Of a stretch of 64,000 nt of DNA, positions 45,678 to 53,511 are shown in pieces (position 1 is the first letter of the stretch; each line of letters begins with the position of its first letter). The position numbers were made by a program, and so were the translations under genes. The DNA comes from Pseudomonas sp. DNDY-54 (GTDB taxonomy: Bacteria > Pseudomonadota > Gammaproteobacteria > Pseudomonadales > Pseudomonadaceae): contig NZ_CP082271.1 of the NCBI RefSeq assembly GCF_019880365.1, positions 372,001 through 436,000 on the forward strand. The letters are read 5' to 3'. A model generated the notes under the pieces. The model was given only the letters and a program-made list of their open reading frames with translations. It did no database searches and was not told where the DNA came from.

Positions 45678-46100
45678 GTGAACCTGATTAAGAAGATCCT
45701 GGTAGCACAGACTGCCGTAGTGGCCCTGTGGGCAGTGAGCGCTCAGGCTGCGACCAACGAAGAGATCGCCGAGCGGCTCAAGCCGGTGGGTGAAGTATGT
45801 ATCCAAGGTGAAGAGTGCGCAGCGGCTGGTGCTGCTACTGCTGCCGCTGGCGGCGCAGCCCGCAGCGGAGAAGACGTGGTAGGCAAGTTCTGCACTGCGT
45901 GCCATGGCACCGGACTGCTGAACTCGCCGAAGGTTGGCGATACGGCAGCGTGGCAAGCCCGTGCTGACAAACAAGGCGGCCTTGATGGCTTGCTGGCTAC
46001 CGCAATCAGCGGCATCAACGCCATGCCACCGAAAGGCACCTGTGGCGATTGCTCGGATGACGAGCTGATGGCCGCCATCAAGCACATGTCCGGCCTGTAA
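45678..46100 (+). CDS. cycB: Cytochrome c5
   Basis: Small monohaem cytochrome of 140 residues. Signal peptide to about AQAATNE, an Ala/Gly-rich linker (about 48-62), then the haem domain with CTACHG (about 73-78) and the later GINAMPPKGTCGDCSDDELMAAI, whose Met is the sixth ligand. The extra CGDC pair near the C-terminus is typical of cytochrome c5. Starts with GTG at 45678 behind GAGGGTATAAG. Periplasmic electron carrier. Ends in a clear terminator. Confidence 0.93.
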   Translation: MNLIKKILVAQTAVVALWAVSAQAATNEEIAERLKPVGEVCIQGEECAAAGAATAAAGGAARSGEDVVGKFCTACHGTGLLNSPKVGDTAAWQARADKQGGLDGLLATAISGINAMPPKGTCGDCSDDELMAAIKHMSGL

Positions 46101-46120
46101 GCGTTCGCTGGGTAGACAAC

Positions 46121-46145
46121 GCCGCCTTCGGGCGGCTTTGTCGTT
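46121..46145 (+). terminator. Rho-independent terminator of cycB
   Basis: GCCGCC-TTCG-GGCGGC: a 6-bp all-GC stem with the stable TTCG loop, followed by TTTGTCGTTT, 20 bases after the cycB stop. Confidence 0.85.
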
Positions 46146-46234
46146 TCTGGGGATAAAAGCTGGGTCGTGTCGGGTCGAAACTTCAAATCCGATCCCAAGG
46201 CCCGCTGTGGTCCTGGCATAGCGATGAGGTGTTC

Positions 46235-46753
46235 ATGCCCAGTTCAGCCCCGCAACCCGAACAGCTGCATTTTTCCAGCGACGGTCGCACTCCGAACAGT
46301 TCCCATCCGGTGCTCGTGTACCGTCAGTTGCCGTTGGCTGATGACGATTACGCCAGCGCGTTCGAAAACCTGTTCAACAGTCACCTGTGGCCCGCGCAAT
46401 GGCGCGCCGGTGTCTATGACTATCACCACTACCACTCCACGGCCCATGAAGTTCTCGGCGTTTCTCGAGGCTCGGCACGGCTGATGCTCGGCGGCGAGCA
46501 GGGGCAGGAAGTGGAGGTGAAGGCTGGCGATGCGCTGGTGCTGCCGGCCGGTACTGGCCATTGCCAGCTCAGTGCCAGCGACGACTTCGAAGTGGTCGGT
46601 GGCTATCCGGTGGACCAGCAGTACGATCTGCTGCGACCGGACGAAGGCAGCCACGATGAAGCGCGAGCCCGCGCCCAGCGGGTAGGCGTGCCGGTGAGCG
46701 ATCCGGTCGCCGGCACCCAAGGCGCGCTGGTCAGTCTCTGGCGTGAGGCGTGA
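46235..46753 (+). CDS. Cupin-domain protein
   Basis: Protein of 172 residues of the YjlB-like cupin group. Two cupin motifs are visible: YHHYHSTAHEVLGVSRGSARLMLGG (about 68-92, with the metal-ligand His/His/Glu) and VKAGDALVLPAGTGHCQLS (about 100-118). The metal ligands are intact, so it probably binds a metal; reaction unknown. The ATG at 46235 has GAGG six bases upstream; an in-frame GTG at 46229 would add two residues. Converges with xpt. Confidence 0.85.
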   Translation: MPSSAPQPEQLHFSSDGRTPNSSHPVLVYRQLPLADDDYASAFENLFNSHLWPAQWRAGVYDYHHYHSTAHEVLGVSRGSARLMLGGEQGQEVEVKAGDALVLPAGTGHCQLSASDDFEVVGGYPVDQQYDLLRPDEGSHDEARARAQRVGVPVSDPVAGTQGALVSLWREA

Positions 46754-46775
46754 GGCGTGAGGCAGCACGAGGCGC

Positions 46776-47348
46776 TTATTCGACGAACACCACCTGGCCG
46801 TCGCTGAGGGCGGCCACGCGAGCCAGCGATTCGACGCGGAAGCCCGCTTCTTCCAGTTCCTGGCGACCGGCCTGAAAGGATTTCTCGATCACGATACCGA
46901 GCCCGGCGATGCTGGCACCGGCCTGCTGGATAATCGAGATCAGGCCCTTGGCGGCTTTGCCGTTGGCCAGGAAGTCGTCGATGATCAGCACGCGGTCGGC
47001 ATCCGACAGGTGATTGGTGGAGATCGCGATGGTGCTTTCGACCTGCTTGGTGAAGGAATACACCGAAGCGGTCAGCAGGTGGTCAGTCAGCGTCAGAGAC
47101 TGATGCTTGCGCGCGAAGATCACCGGCACGCCCAGTTCCAGCCCCGCCATGATTGCTGGCGCAATGCCGGACGCCTCGATCGTGACGATCTTGGTGATGC
47201 CTTCGTCGCGGAACAATCGGGCGAATTCCTGGCCGATCTGCTGCATCAGCACGGGGTCGATCTGGTGGTTCAGAAAGGCATCGACCTTGAGCACGCGGTC
47301 GGAGAGTACGATGCCTTCATTTCGGATCTTCTGTTTCAGCTGTTCCAC
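46776..47348 (-). CDS. xpt: Xanthine phosphoribosyltransferase
   Basis: Purine-salvage enzyme of 190 residues that turns xanthine into XMP with PRPP. It is of the Bacillus Xpt type: MEQLKQKIRNEGIVLSDRVLKVDAFLNHQIDP at the N-terminus, IEASGIAPAIMAGLELGVPVIFARK, and the PRPP loop VLIIDDFLANGKAAKGL (about 124-140). All key residues are present. In P. aeruginosa this gene is followed by poxB and rep; here a ten-kilobase accessory block separates it from rep. Confidence 0.95.
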   Translation of the reverse strand: MEQLKQKIRNEGIVLSDRVLKVDAFLNHQIDPVLMQQIGQEFARLFRDEGITKIVTIEASGIAPAIMAGLELGVPVIFARKHQSLTLTDHLLTASVYSFTKQVESTIAISTNHLSDADRVLIIDDFLANGKAAKGLISIIQQAGASIAGLGIVIEKSFQAGRQELEEAGFRVESLARVAALSDGQVVFVE

Positions 47349-47539
47349 GAACGCGCTACCTCAAGCGTGAGCGGCCGGGATTGCCTGACGAATCAGGGTG
47401 CCAGAAAACCAATTGGGCGCTTCGCCATGGTGGCGAGCGCCCAGCTCGTTTCGTTTCAGCATCCGTTCGTCACTGCGTTCCGCAGCCTGGAAAGCCGCGC
47501 ATTCTCGCTCAATTCCGGGCCTGGGTCCAAGCGGACCTT

Positions 47540-48130
47540 TCAGTCTGATGTGTCGATCGACAAGCGGCGAAAGCGTGCCGCTTCGCCATGATGTTGCAAC
47601 ACGATGTGCCCGCGATGGGCCTGAGCAAATCTGGGATAGCCGCTGAATTTGCTACGGGCGATGCGCTCACGCAGGGCCGGATCATCCAGCCGATAGCGCA
47701 GCACCTGGCGGCCGCCGAGCCAGTGCTCGACCTCGTCATCGTGAACCGTTAGCGCGGCTTCAACGAACTGTTCGGGCTCAATCTGTATTTCCACCTCCGG
47801 TCTCAGCAATCCGTATAGCGCGCCGTTGCGCGTCGTGGGCTCTCGGCCATCGGGGTGTCCTCGGTCATCGAGCAGTTGCATTTCGGGGCCGCTGTGCCAG
47901 CTCAGTTCGGCGCTTTCCTCGACGCGGCAGAACACGCCGGAGTTGCCACCCGTGGGCAGCGCGAATTCGAATCGCAGCGTGAAATTGCGGTAAGGCTCAT
48001 GCGAAATCAGGTCGATTCGCCGGCTACCGGCGAGGGCGTGGAGCTCGTCGCCGTCCACGCGCCAGCAATCTTCAGGAAACCCATCGCCGTGCCAGGCACG
48101 CCATTGAGAGGCATCGAGCTTTCGAATCAT
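47540..48130 (-). CDS. DUF1080 (3-keto-disaccharide hydrolase-like) protein
   Basis: Protein of 196 residues with a concanavalin-like sandwich fold of the DUF1080 family: the RIDLISHEPYRNFTLRFEFALPTGGNSGVFCRVEE run (about 38-72), HSGPEMQLLDDRGHP and GALYGLLRPE. No signal peptide, so it is probably cytoplasmic, unlike many relatives. It begins seven bases after the stop of the GH13 gene upstream, so it shares its operon. Its presence beside two alpha-glucan-type enzymes suggests a role in handling a glucoside or oxidised disaccharide; the exact substrate is not visible. Confidence 0.8.
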   Translation of the reverse strand: MIRKLDASQWRAWHGDGFPEDCWRVDGDELHALAGSRRIDLISHEPYRNFTLRFEFALPTGGNSGVFCRVEESAELSWHSGPEMQLLDDRGHPDGREPTTRNGALYGLLRPEVEIQIEPEQFVEAALTVHDDEVEHWLGGRQVLRYRLDDPALRERIARSKFSGYPRFAQAHRGHIVLQHHGEAARFRRLSIDTSD

Positions 48131-48137
48131 CAGCCTG

Positions 48138-49757
48138 TCACCCGAACAATTGCTGTTTGCGCCGCAGCCAGCGGTAACCGTATGGCCCGAGCTTAAGCGC
48201 CAACGGCGAACCCTCCGGCTGACCGTAATCGCAGTCGGCAAGCACATCGACCATGTCCTGCAGGTCGTCGGCCTGAATCGTCACGGTCGTCTCCTTGTCA
48301 GCAAGGTTGACCAGCATCAGCACGGTAGAGCCGTTGTCGTGACGAATGGCAAACACAGCCGGGTCGTCCACCTCGACAGTCGTGCGCTTGCCAATGCCGA
48401 TCTCACGCAGGCCGATCCGCGTGCGGATCATGTTGCCGGTCCGCGCCATCAGGGAATCGCTGCGCAGGGTCTGGGCGAATACATTGATCTTCTCGTACCC
48501 GAACGGGCCCTCATCGATCAGCGGTGCCGCCAGTTCACCGGCGGTGCAGGAAAAACCGGCGTTGGGCTCGTTGGACCACTGCATTGGCGTGCGCACCGCC
48601 TGGCGCTCGGGACGTTCCATGTCATCGCCCATGCCAATCTCTTCGCCGTAGCGGATGATTGGGGTGCCCGGAAGCGAAAACAGCAGTGCGTGCGTAGCGG
48701 CAATCCGACGTTCATCGCCATCGAGCATGGGCGCGAGACGCCGGCGAATGCCGCGGTTGTATGCACGCATCTTCGGGTCGGGTGCAAAGGTATCCATCAC
48801 CTCGTCGCGTTCGCTTTCTTCCAGACGATCCAGACTCAGCTCGTCATGGTTGCGAATCCACAGCGCGTACTGTGAATGACTGGGCGGCAGCGGCTGGCTG
48901 TTCAACGCGCGACACAGGGGCTCGGCCTGCTGCCGCGCCAGTGCCAGGAAAAAGTGGTTGTTGGTCCAGAAATCCAGCAGCAGGGTGACGCGGTCGGCTT
49001 CGTCCCCGAAGTATTCGACGTACTTCTCCGGGTCGGTGTCGATTTCGCCGAGTAGCACGGTCTCGGGGCGGCGCATGGTGACGAAGTCGCGCATGTGTTC
49101 GAGCAGCCAGTAGCCTTTTTTGAGATCCCCTCCGCCAGCCTGACGGACCATATGCACCGCGGCGTCGATACGGAACCCTGATACGCCCAGGCGCAACCAG
49201 AACGACATGATCCGCTCGATTTCGTGAATCACCCGCGGGTTGGTCAGGTCCAGGTCCGGCTCGTGCTTGTAGAAAAGGTGGCGGTAGTACTGACCGGCTT
49301 CCTCATCCCAGGTCCAGATGCTGTCCTCGACAGTCGGAAAGATCGGCTCCATCGAGTCGTCGGGTTCATCGGCCCAGATGTAGTAGTCGCGGTAAGGCGA
49401 GTTTCGGTCGCGGCGCGCTTCCTGGAACCACTTGTGTTGGATGGAGGTGTGCTGCACCAGCAATTCCACAATCACGTGTAGCCCCAGCTCCTCGGCTTTT
49501 TCCAGCAGGGCAACCATGTCGGCCAGGTCACCGAAGCGCGGCGCGACCTGCAGGTGGTCGGTGACGTCGTAGCCGGCGTCGCAGAAGGGCGATTCGTAGA
49601 ACGGCATGATCCACACCGCGGTGGCGCCCAGCCCGCGAATGTAATCGAGTCGCTCGGTGATGCCGCGCAAATCGCCGCAGCCATCGCCATTGCTGTCACG
49701 GAACAACGCGGGATCGACTTGATAGATCACCGCGTTGCGATACCAGAGTGGACGCAT
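48138..49757 (-). CDS. GH13 enzyme, trehalose-synthase-like, with altered motif I
   Basis: Alpha-amylase-family protein of 539 residues, related to trehalose synthase (maltose alpha-D-glucosyltransferase). Catalytic residues are visible as Asp198 (GFRIDAAVH), Glu238 (LLGEID) and Asp305 (RNHDE). Conserved region I, normally D-x-x-x-N-H, reads ELLVQH here (residues 98-103), so both the Asp and the Asn are replaced. A C-terminal beta domain (about 450-539) follows. No signal peptide. It starts two bases after the stop of the upstream GH13 gene. It may isomerise or transglycosylate maltose-like sugars or be a specialised relative; activity cannot be assumed. Confidence 0.82.
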   Translation of the reverse strand: MRPLWYRNAVIYQVDPALFRDSNGDGCGDLRGITERLDYIRGLGATAVWIMPFYESPFCDAGYDVTDHLQVAPRFGDLADMVALLEKAEELGLHVIVELLVQHTSIQHKWFQEARRDRNSPYRDYYIWADEPDDSMEPIFPTVEDSIWTWDEEAGQYYRHLFYKHEPDLDLTNPRVIHEIERIMSFWLRLGVSGFRIDAAVHMVRQAGGGDLKKGYWLLEHMRDFVTMRRPETVLLGEIDTDPEKYVEYFGDEADRVTLLLDFWTNNHFFLALARQQAEPLCRALNSQPLPPSHSQYALWIRNHDELSLDRLEESERDEVMDTFAPDPKMRAYNRGIRRRLAPMLDGDERRIAATHALLFSLPGTPIIRYGEEIGMGDDMERPERQAVRTPMQWSNEPNAGFSCTAGELAAPLIDEGPFGYEKINVFAQTLRSDSLMARTGNMIRTRIGLREIGIGKRTTVEVDDPAVFAIRHDNGSTVLMLVNLADKETTVTIQADDLQDMVDVLADCDYGQPEGSPLALKLGPYGYRWLRRKQQLFG

Positions 49758-49759
49758 GC

Positions 49760-51295
49760 TCAGCCCTCCGCCGGGCGCAGGATCAATGCCTGCCCGGCCG
49801 TTAGATTGCCGTTGAAGGGTTGCCCCTCACCGTCGCCATCGCTGGCGATTTCGACCTGCCACTGACCGCTTTGCGGGAAGGCGTGCGAGTGATTGGCGAA
49901 GTTGATGCAGACCAGCCGGCAGTCGTCGCCGGACCGTCTGCGATAGGCCAGTACCTCCGGATGCGACGGCAATTCCTCGAAGTCCCCGTGATGCAGCGCC
50001 GGGCTGACCTTGCGCGCGGCGAGCAGGCGCTGGTAAAGCGCGAACATCGAGTTTGCTGCGCCGGTCTGGCGCTCGGCCGCCAGTTCGTCGGCCTCGGGTG
50101 GGAAGGGCAGCCAGGGTGCAGCGCCGTCCCAGCCATGCGGCGGCTCAGCTTGCCAGGGAATCGGCGCCCGGCAACCGTCACGGCCGCCCGGATCGACACG
50201 GGTCTCGGCAGTGATCACCGCGTCTTCCAGCCCCAGCTCCTCGCCCTGATAGATGAAGGGTGTGCCGCGCAGGGTCAGCAGCAACACTGCGGCGGCACGG
50301 GAGGCCCGTTCGGAGCCCTGATAGCGGCTGCGCTGGCGCACATTGTCGTGGTTGGACAGTACCCAGGTGGGCCAGGCGCCGGCCGGTTGCAGCCAGTGCT
50401 CGACCTCGCGGATGCAGGTGCGAAACAGCACCGGGTCCCAGGGCGCGTCGAGCGGGTTGAAGTTGAAGGCCAGATGCAGCTCGTTGCCCGCGCCGTAGTA
50501 CTGCAGCACACGCTCGGTGGAGCGGATGTTCACCTCGCCCACCAGCATGCGGTCGCCGGGATAGCTGTCCACCAGTTTGCGCAGGCCGCGCAGCACTTCG
50601 TGGCTGTAGGGCTGGTCATTGAAGTCGGAGAGCGGCTGACCAGCCTGGCAGCGGGGATCGTCGGCGAAGCTCGGGTCCTTGCCGGTGCAGTGGATGACGT
50701 CGATGCGAAAGCCGTCGACGCCGCGATCGAGCCAGAAGCGCAGCACGTCGTGCATCGCCTCGACCACCTCGGGGTTGCGCCAGTTGAGGTCCGGCTGCTT
50801 GGCGAGGAACAGGTGCAAGTAATACTGCTGGGTGTGCTCGTCCCAGGTCCAGGCGCTGCCAGCACCCAGCGCGGCGCGCCAGTTGTTCGGCTGGTCACGC
50901 CAGATGTACCAATCGCGCTTGGGGTTGTCTCGCGAGCGGCGCGACTCGACGAACCAGGGGTGTTCGTCCGAGGTGTGATTGGGCACGAAATCCAGCAGCA
51001 CGCGAATGCCGCGAGCATGCGCCTCGGCGATCAGCCGGTCGATGTCGGCCAGCGAGCCGAACAGCGGATCGATGTCGCAGTAGTCGCTGATGTCGTAACC
51101 GGCGTCGGCCATCGGCGAGCGGAAGATCGGTGACAGCCACAGCGCGTCGACGCCGAGCTGCTGCAAATGATCGAGGTGGCGCAGCACGCCGTTAAGGTCA
51201 CCGATGCCGTCGCCATTGCTGTCGGCGAAAGATCGCGGGTAAATCTGATAAATCGTGGCGCCTTTCCACCAGGGTGCCTGGGTTGACTCGCTCAT
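49760..51295 (-). CDS. GH13 alpha-glucosidase
   Basis: Cytoplasmic alpha-glucosidase of 511 residues of the oligo-1,6-glucosidase/alpha-glucosidase group. All four conserved regions are intact: DFVPNHTSDEH (102-112), GFRIDVIHC with nucleophile Asp199, LVGEVNI with Glu254, and LSNHDN. The calcium-loop SNGDGIGDL near the N-terminus and GGRDGCRAPIPW near residue 380 are typical. AAGGGGC precedes the ATG at 51295. It heads a three-gene leftward operon with the second GH13 enzyme and the DUF1080 protein, and is divergent from the dehydrogenase gene at 51473. Substrate may be maltose, sucrose or glucosylglycerol-type solutes. Confidence 0.88.
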   Translation of the reverse strand: MSESTQAPWWKGATIYQIYPRSFADSNGDGIGDLNGVLRHLDHLQQLGVDALWLSPIFRSPMADAGYDISDYCDIDPLFGSLADIDRLIAEAHARGIRVLLDFVPNHTSDEHPWFVESRRSRDNPKRDWYIWRDQPNNWRAALGAGSAWTWDEHTQQYYLHLFLAKQPDLNWRNPEVVEAMHDVLRFWLDRGVDGFRIDVIHCTGKDPSFADDPRCQAGQPLSDFNDQPYSHEVLRGLRKLVDSYPGDRMLVGEVNIRSTERVLQYYGAGNELHLAFNFNPLDAPWDPVLFRTCIREVEHWLQPAGAWPTWVLSNHDNVRQRSRYQGSERASRAAAVLLLTLRGTPFIYQGEELGLEDAVITAETRVDPGGRDGCRAPIPWQAEPPHGWDGAAPWLPFPPEADELAAERQTGAANSMFALYQRLLAARKVSPALHHGDFEELPSHPEVLAYRRRSGDDCRLVCINFANHSHAFPQSGQWQVEIASDGDGEGQPFNGNLTAGQALILRPAEG

Positions 51296-51472
51296 GCTCG
51301 TGCCCCTTTTATCCGGTGTGCGGCAGGCCCAGCGCAACGGGCCTGTGAGGTGTACGACTGACGAGCGGTGCCTGGGTTTCCCGGGTTCATTGATCTCCGT
51401 CGGACGGTACTGAACGCGACAGCGGATACTCCGACTAACTTTGGACCAGCCTCAACGACCCAGGAGAGCGCC

Positions 51473-52492
51473 ATGTTGCGAGTTGCTATCAATGGTTATG
51501 GCCGTATTGGCCGAGCGGTACTGCGAGCCCTGTTCGAGCGAAACCTGGAAAACCAGATTCATATTGAAGCGATCAACGACCTCAGCGAGCGCTCGGCCAT
51601 GGCGCATCTGACGCGCTTCGATACCACCTTCGGCCGTTTCCACGGCCAGGTGGATCTGCACGATGACGTGATGCAGATCCGCGGCCAGTCGATCCGCCTG
51701 CTGCAGGAACGCGACCCGACGCAGCTGCCCTGGAAACAGCTAGGTGTCGACGTGGTGCTGGAGTGCTCGGGGAAATTCAAGAAGCGCGACCTGATCGATC
51801 AGCACCTGCAGGCCGGTGCCCAGCGGGTGTTCGCCTCGCACCCACTGGACGGCGCTGATCTGACGGTCGTCTACGGCGTCAACCATGAGCTGCTCGACAG
51901 TAGCCACCGTGTAATCTCCAATGCCTCCTGCACGACCAACTGCCTGGCGCCGCTGGCCAAGGTGCTGCATGAGGCGGTGGGCATCCGTCAGGGCCTGCTC
52001 AACACGGTGCATTCCTATACCAATGATCAGAGCCTGCTGGACAAGGCGCACAAGGATCTTTATCGCGCCCGTGCGGCAGCGGAATCGATGATTCCGTCGA
52101 CCACCGGTGCGGCCAAGGCCATCGGTCTGGTGATGCCCGAGCTGGCCGGGCGACTGGACGGTTTGGCGGTGCGGGTGCCGACACCGAACGTGTCGCTGGT
52201 CGACCTCACCTTCACCGCCGAGCGGGCACCGGGTAGCGTCGAGGCGATCAACCAGATCCTCCGCGATGGCGCGCAGAAGATGCCGCTTGGGGTGATGGAG
52301 TGCAACGACTTGCCACTGGTTTCCCGCGACTTCTTTGGCCATCCAACATCATGCGTGGCCGACCTCAGCCATACGCGCGTGCAAGGTGATCTGGTCAAGG
52401 TGCTGGCCTGGTACGACAACGAATGGGCCTTCTCCAACCGTATGCTCGATGTGCTGCTGCACTGGGGCGACGGCACCGCGCAAGCGAGCTGA
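51473..52492 (+). CDS. Erythrose-4-phosphate/glyceraldehyde-3-phosphate dehydrogenase family enzyme
   Basis: NAD-dependent phosphorylating aldehyde dehydrogenase of 339 residues. N-terminal Rossmann VAINGYGRIGRAVLRAL, catalytic SNASCTTNC with Cys153, the phosphate-site STTGAAKAIGLVMPELAGRLDGLAVRVPTPNVSLVDL (split over 206-245) and WYDNEWAFSNRMLD are complete. Several positions, for example AINDLSERSAMAHLTRFDTTFGRF and LPWKQLGVDVVLECSG, resemble E. coli Epd (erythrose-4-phosphate dehydrogenase, PLP pathway) more than classical GapA. The usual epd-pgk-fba neighbours are absent. GGAGAG precedes the start; the cyclodeaminase-like gene follows after 13 bp. Confidence 0.85.
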   Translation: MLRVAINGYGRIGRAVLRALFERNLENQIHIEAINDLSERSAMAHLTRFDTTFGRFHGQVDLHDDVMQIRGQSIRLLQERDPTQLPWKQLGVDVVLECSGKFKKRDLIDQHLQAGAQRVFASHPLDGADLTVVYGVNHELLDSSHRVISNASCTTNCLAPLAKVLHEAVGIRQGLLNTVHSYTNDQSLLDKAHKDLYRARAAAESMIPSTTGAAKAIGLVMPELAGRLDGLAVRVPTPNVSLVDLTFTAERAPGSVEAINQILRDGAQKMPLGVMECNDLPLVSRDFFGHPTSCVADLSHTRVQGDLVKVLAWYDNEWAFSNRMLDVLLHWGDGTAQAS

Positions 52493-52505
52493 GCGGAGCA
52501 GCTCG

Positions 52506-53096
52506 ATGAGCGATAGCGCGAGCGTCTGGACGCAACGGCTGGCAGAGTTCAGGGCGGCTACAGCTGCTCGCCAGTCGACGCCCGGTTGTGGCGCGGCGGC
52601 CGCTGTCACGGCGGATATCGGCCTCGCGCTGGTGCTCAAGGGGCTGCGCATCAGCGAGGCCCACGGTTCAGATCCGGTTCGCCACGAATTGCTGCAAGCC
52701 GCCGAGGCGTTGCTGGGTCGGCCAGGCGCTTTTGCCGATGACGACATGCAGGCGTTCGACGATTACCTGAGTGCAGCCCGCCATGGTGAAGTCGAGGATA
52801 AGCAGGCGGCAGCGCGTCAGGCCTGTGCGGTGCCGCTGGCCCTGGCGCATTGCTGTCTGGAGGCGCTCGAACTCGCGGTGGATGCCCGGCCACGTACCGA
52901 CCCGATCGTGCAAAGCGATGTCCAGGCCGGCGCTGTGCTCATCCATGCGGGGCTCAGCGCGGCGCTGATCAATGTCGATGCGGATATGGCGAGTCTGGAT
53001 GATGCCGCCGCCCAGGATCAGGTCGGGCGAACACGCCGACGCCTGCAAAGCGAAGGCGACGCGTTGCTGCGGCGGCTGGTCGATTCAGGCAAGTAG
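52506..53096 (+). CDS. Cyclodeaminase/cyclohydrolase-family (FTCD_C) protein
   Basis: Protein of 196 residues matching the helical formiminotransferase-cyclodeaminase C-terminal domain family: STPGCGAAAAVTADIGLALVLKGLRI near residue 24-50 (the family has TPGGGSVAA here), a long central helix (EDKQAAARQACAVPLALAHCCLEALELA) and DPIVQSDVQAGAVLIHAGLSAALINVDAD, where family members have S-D-V-x-x-A. Relatives are methenyl-THF cyclohydrolase FchA and glutamate-formimino cyclodeaminase. It is coupled to the Epd/GAPDH gene (13-bp gap). The GGG to GCG change in the first motif may alter activity. Function uncertain. Confidence 0.75.
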   Translation: MSDSASVWTQRLAEFRAATAARQSTPGCGAAAAVTADIGLALVLKGLRISEAHGSDPVRHELLQAAEALLGRPGAFADDDMQAFDDYLSAARHGEVEDKQAAARQACAVPLALAHCCLEALELAVDARPRTDPIVQSDVQAGAVLIHAGLSAALINVDADMASLDDAAAQDQVGRTRRRLQSEGDALLRRLVDSGK

Positions 53097-53167
53097 CGGT
53101 TCGGTAAGCGATCAAACTCAGCTGGTTGTGCTTGCCCGTCACGCCATATGTTGGGCCTGCGCCGAGA

Positions 53168-53261
53168 TTCGCGAGCAAGCTCGCTCCTACGAGACCGATG
53201 ATCGACTCGGCTAGCGGGCGGCCGCTACGACTCGCTTTGTAGAAGTCAGCTTGCTGGCGAA
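53168..53261. repeat. Pseudomonas-type REP pair (BIME)
   Basis: Read on the minus strand, 53190-53168 is GTAGGAGCGAGCTTGCTCGC, the familiar pseudomonad REP: GTAG plus a GCGAGC/GCTCGC hairpin. On the plus strand, 53239-53261 is a degenerate copy beginning GTAGAAGTCAGCTTGCTGGC. The two copies diverge from one another and lie between two operons. Confidence 0.85.
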
Positions 53262-53319
53262 CCGATCCCGCTCGCGAATCAAGGACGGCCTTGGCGATAG
53301 CATCAGCATATCCGTTCGT

Positions 53320-53348
53320 CTATAACGAGAAAAAACGTCTCGTTATAG
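53320..53348. promoter_or_regulatory. 11-bp inverted repeat upstream of the Fe-alcohol dehydrogenase gene
   Basis: CTATAACGAGA and TCTCGTTATAG are separated by AAAAACG. It lies about 165 bp upstream of the dehydrogenase start. Perfect symmetry, AT-rich arms and no T-tract suggest an operator and not a terminator. The IclR regulator at the end of the cluster is the obvious candidate binder; this is inference. Confidence 0.5.
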
Positions 53349-53511
53349 TTTGACGGCTGCGTGGATTGTTTCTAGTCTCAAGGCCAGCTGAGGCACTTTC
53401 AAATAACAATCGAGACTCGATAGTCTCCTCACGCAAGCCGTTCGCGCATGTGCTTGTTTGGCAGCCAGCTGCCGGGCTTTAACGATGTCGCGACCGCCAC
53501 CGGAGAACACC

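Larger units (their letters stand above)
53097..53511. other. Intergenic region with REP pair and palindrome
   Basis: 415 bp without a credible gene. It contains two Pseudomonas-type REP sequences (53168-53261) and, further right, a perfect 11-bp palindrome with a 7-base centre (53320-53348). The segment from about 53300 to 53420 is clearly more AT-rich than its flanks and should hold the promoter of the alcohol dehydrogenase operon. Confidence 0.6.

Noticed and set aside
49820..51133. A 437-codon plus-strand frame opposite the alpha-glucosidase gene
   Set aside because: Antisense shadow; all GH13 motifs are on the minus strand.
53320..53348. Rho-independent terminator for the cyclodeaminase-like gene
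   Set aside because: It is over 220 bases past the stop, has AT-rich arms and no T-tract; an operator is a better reading.
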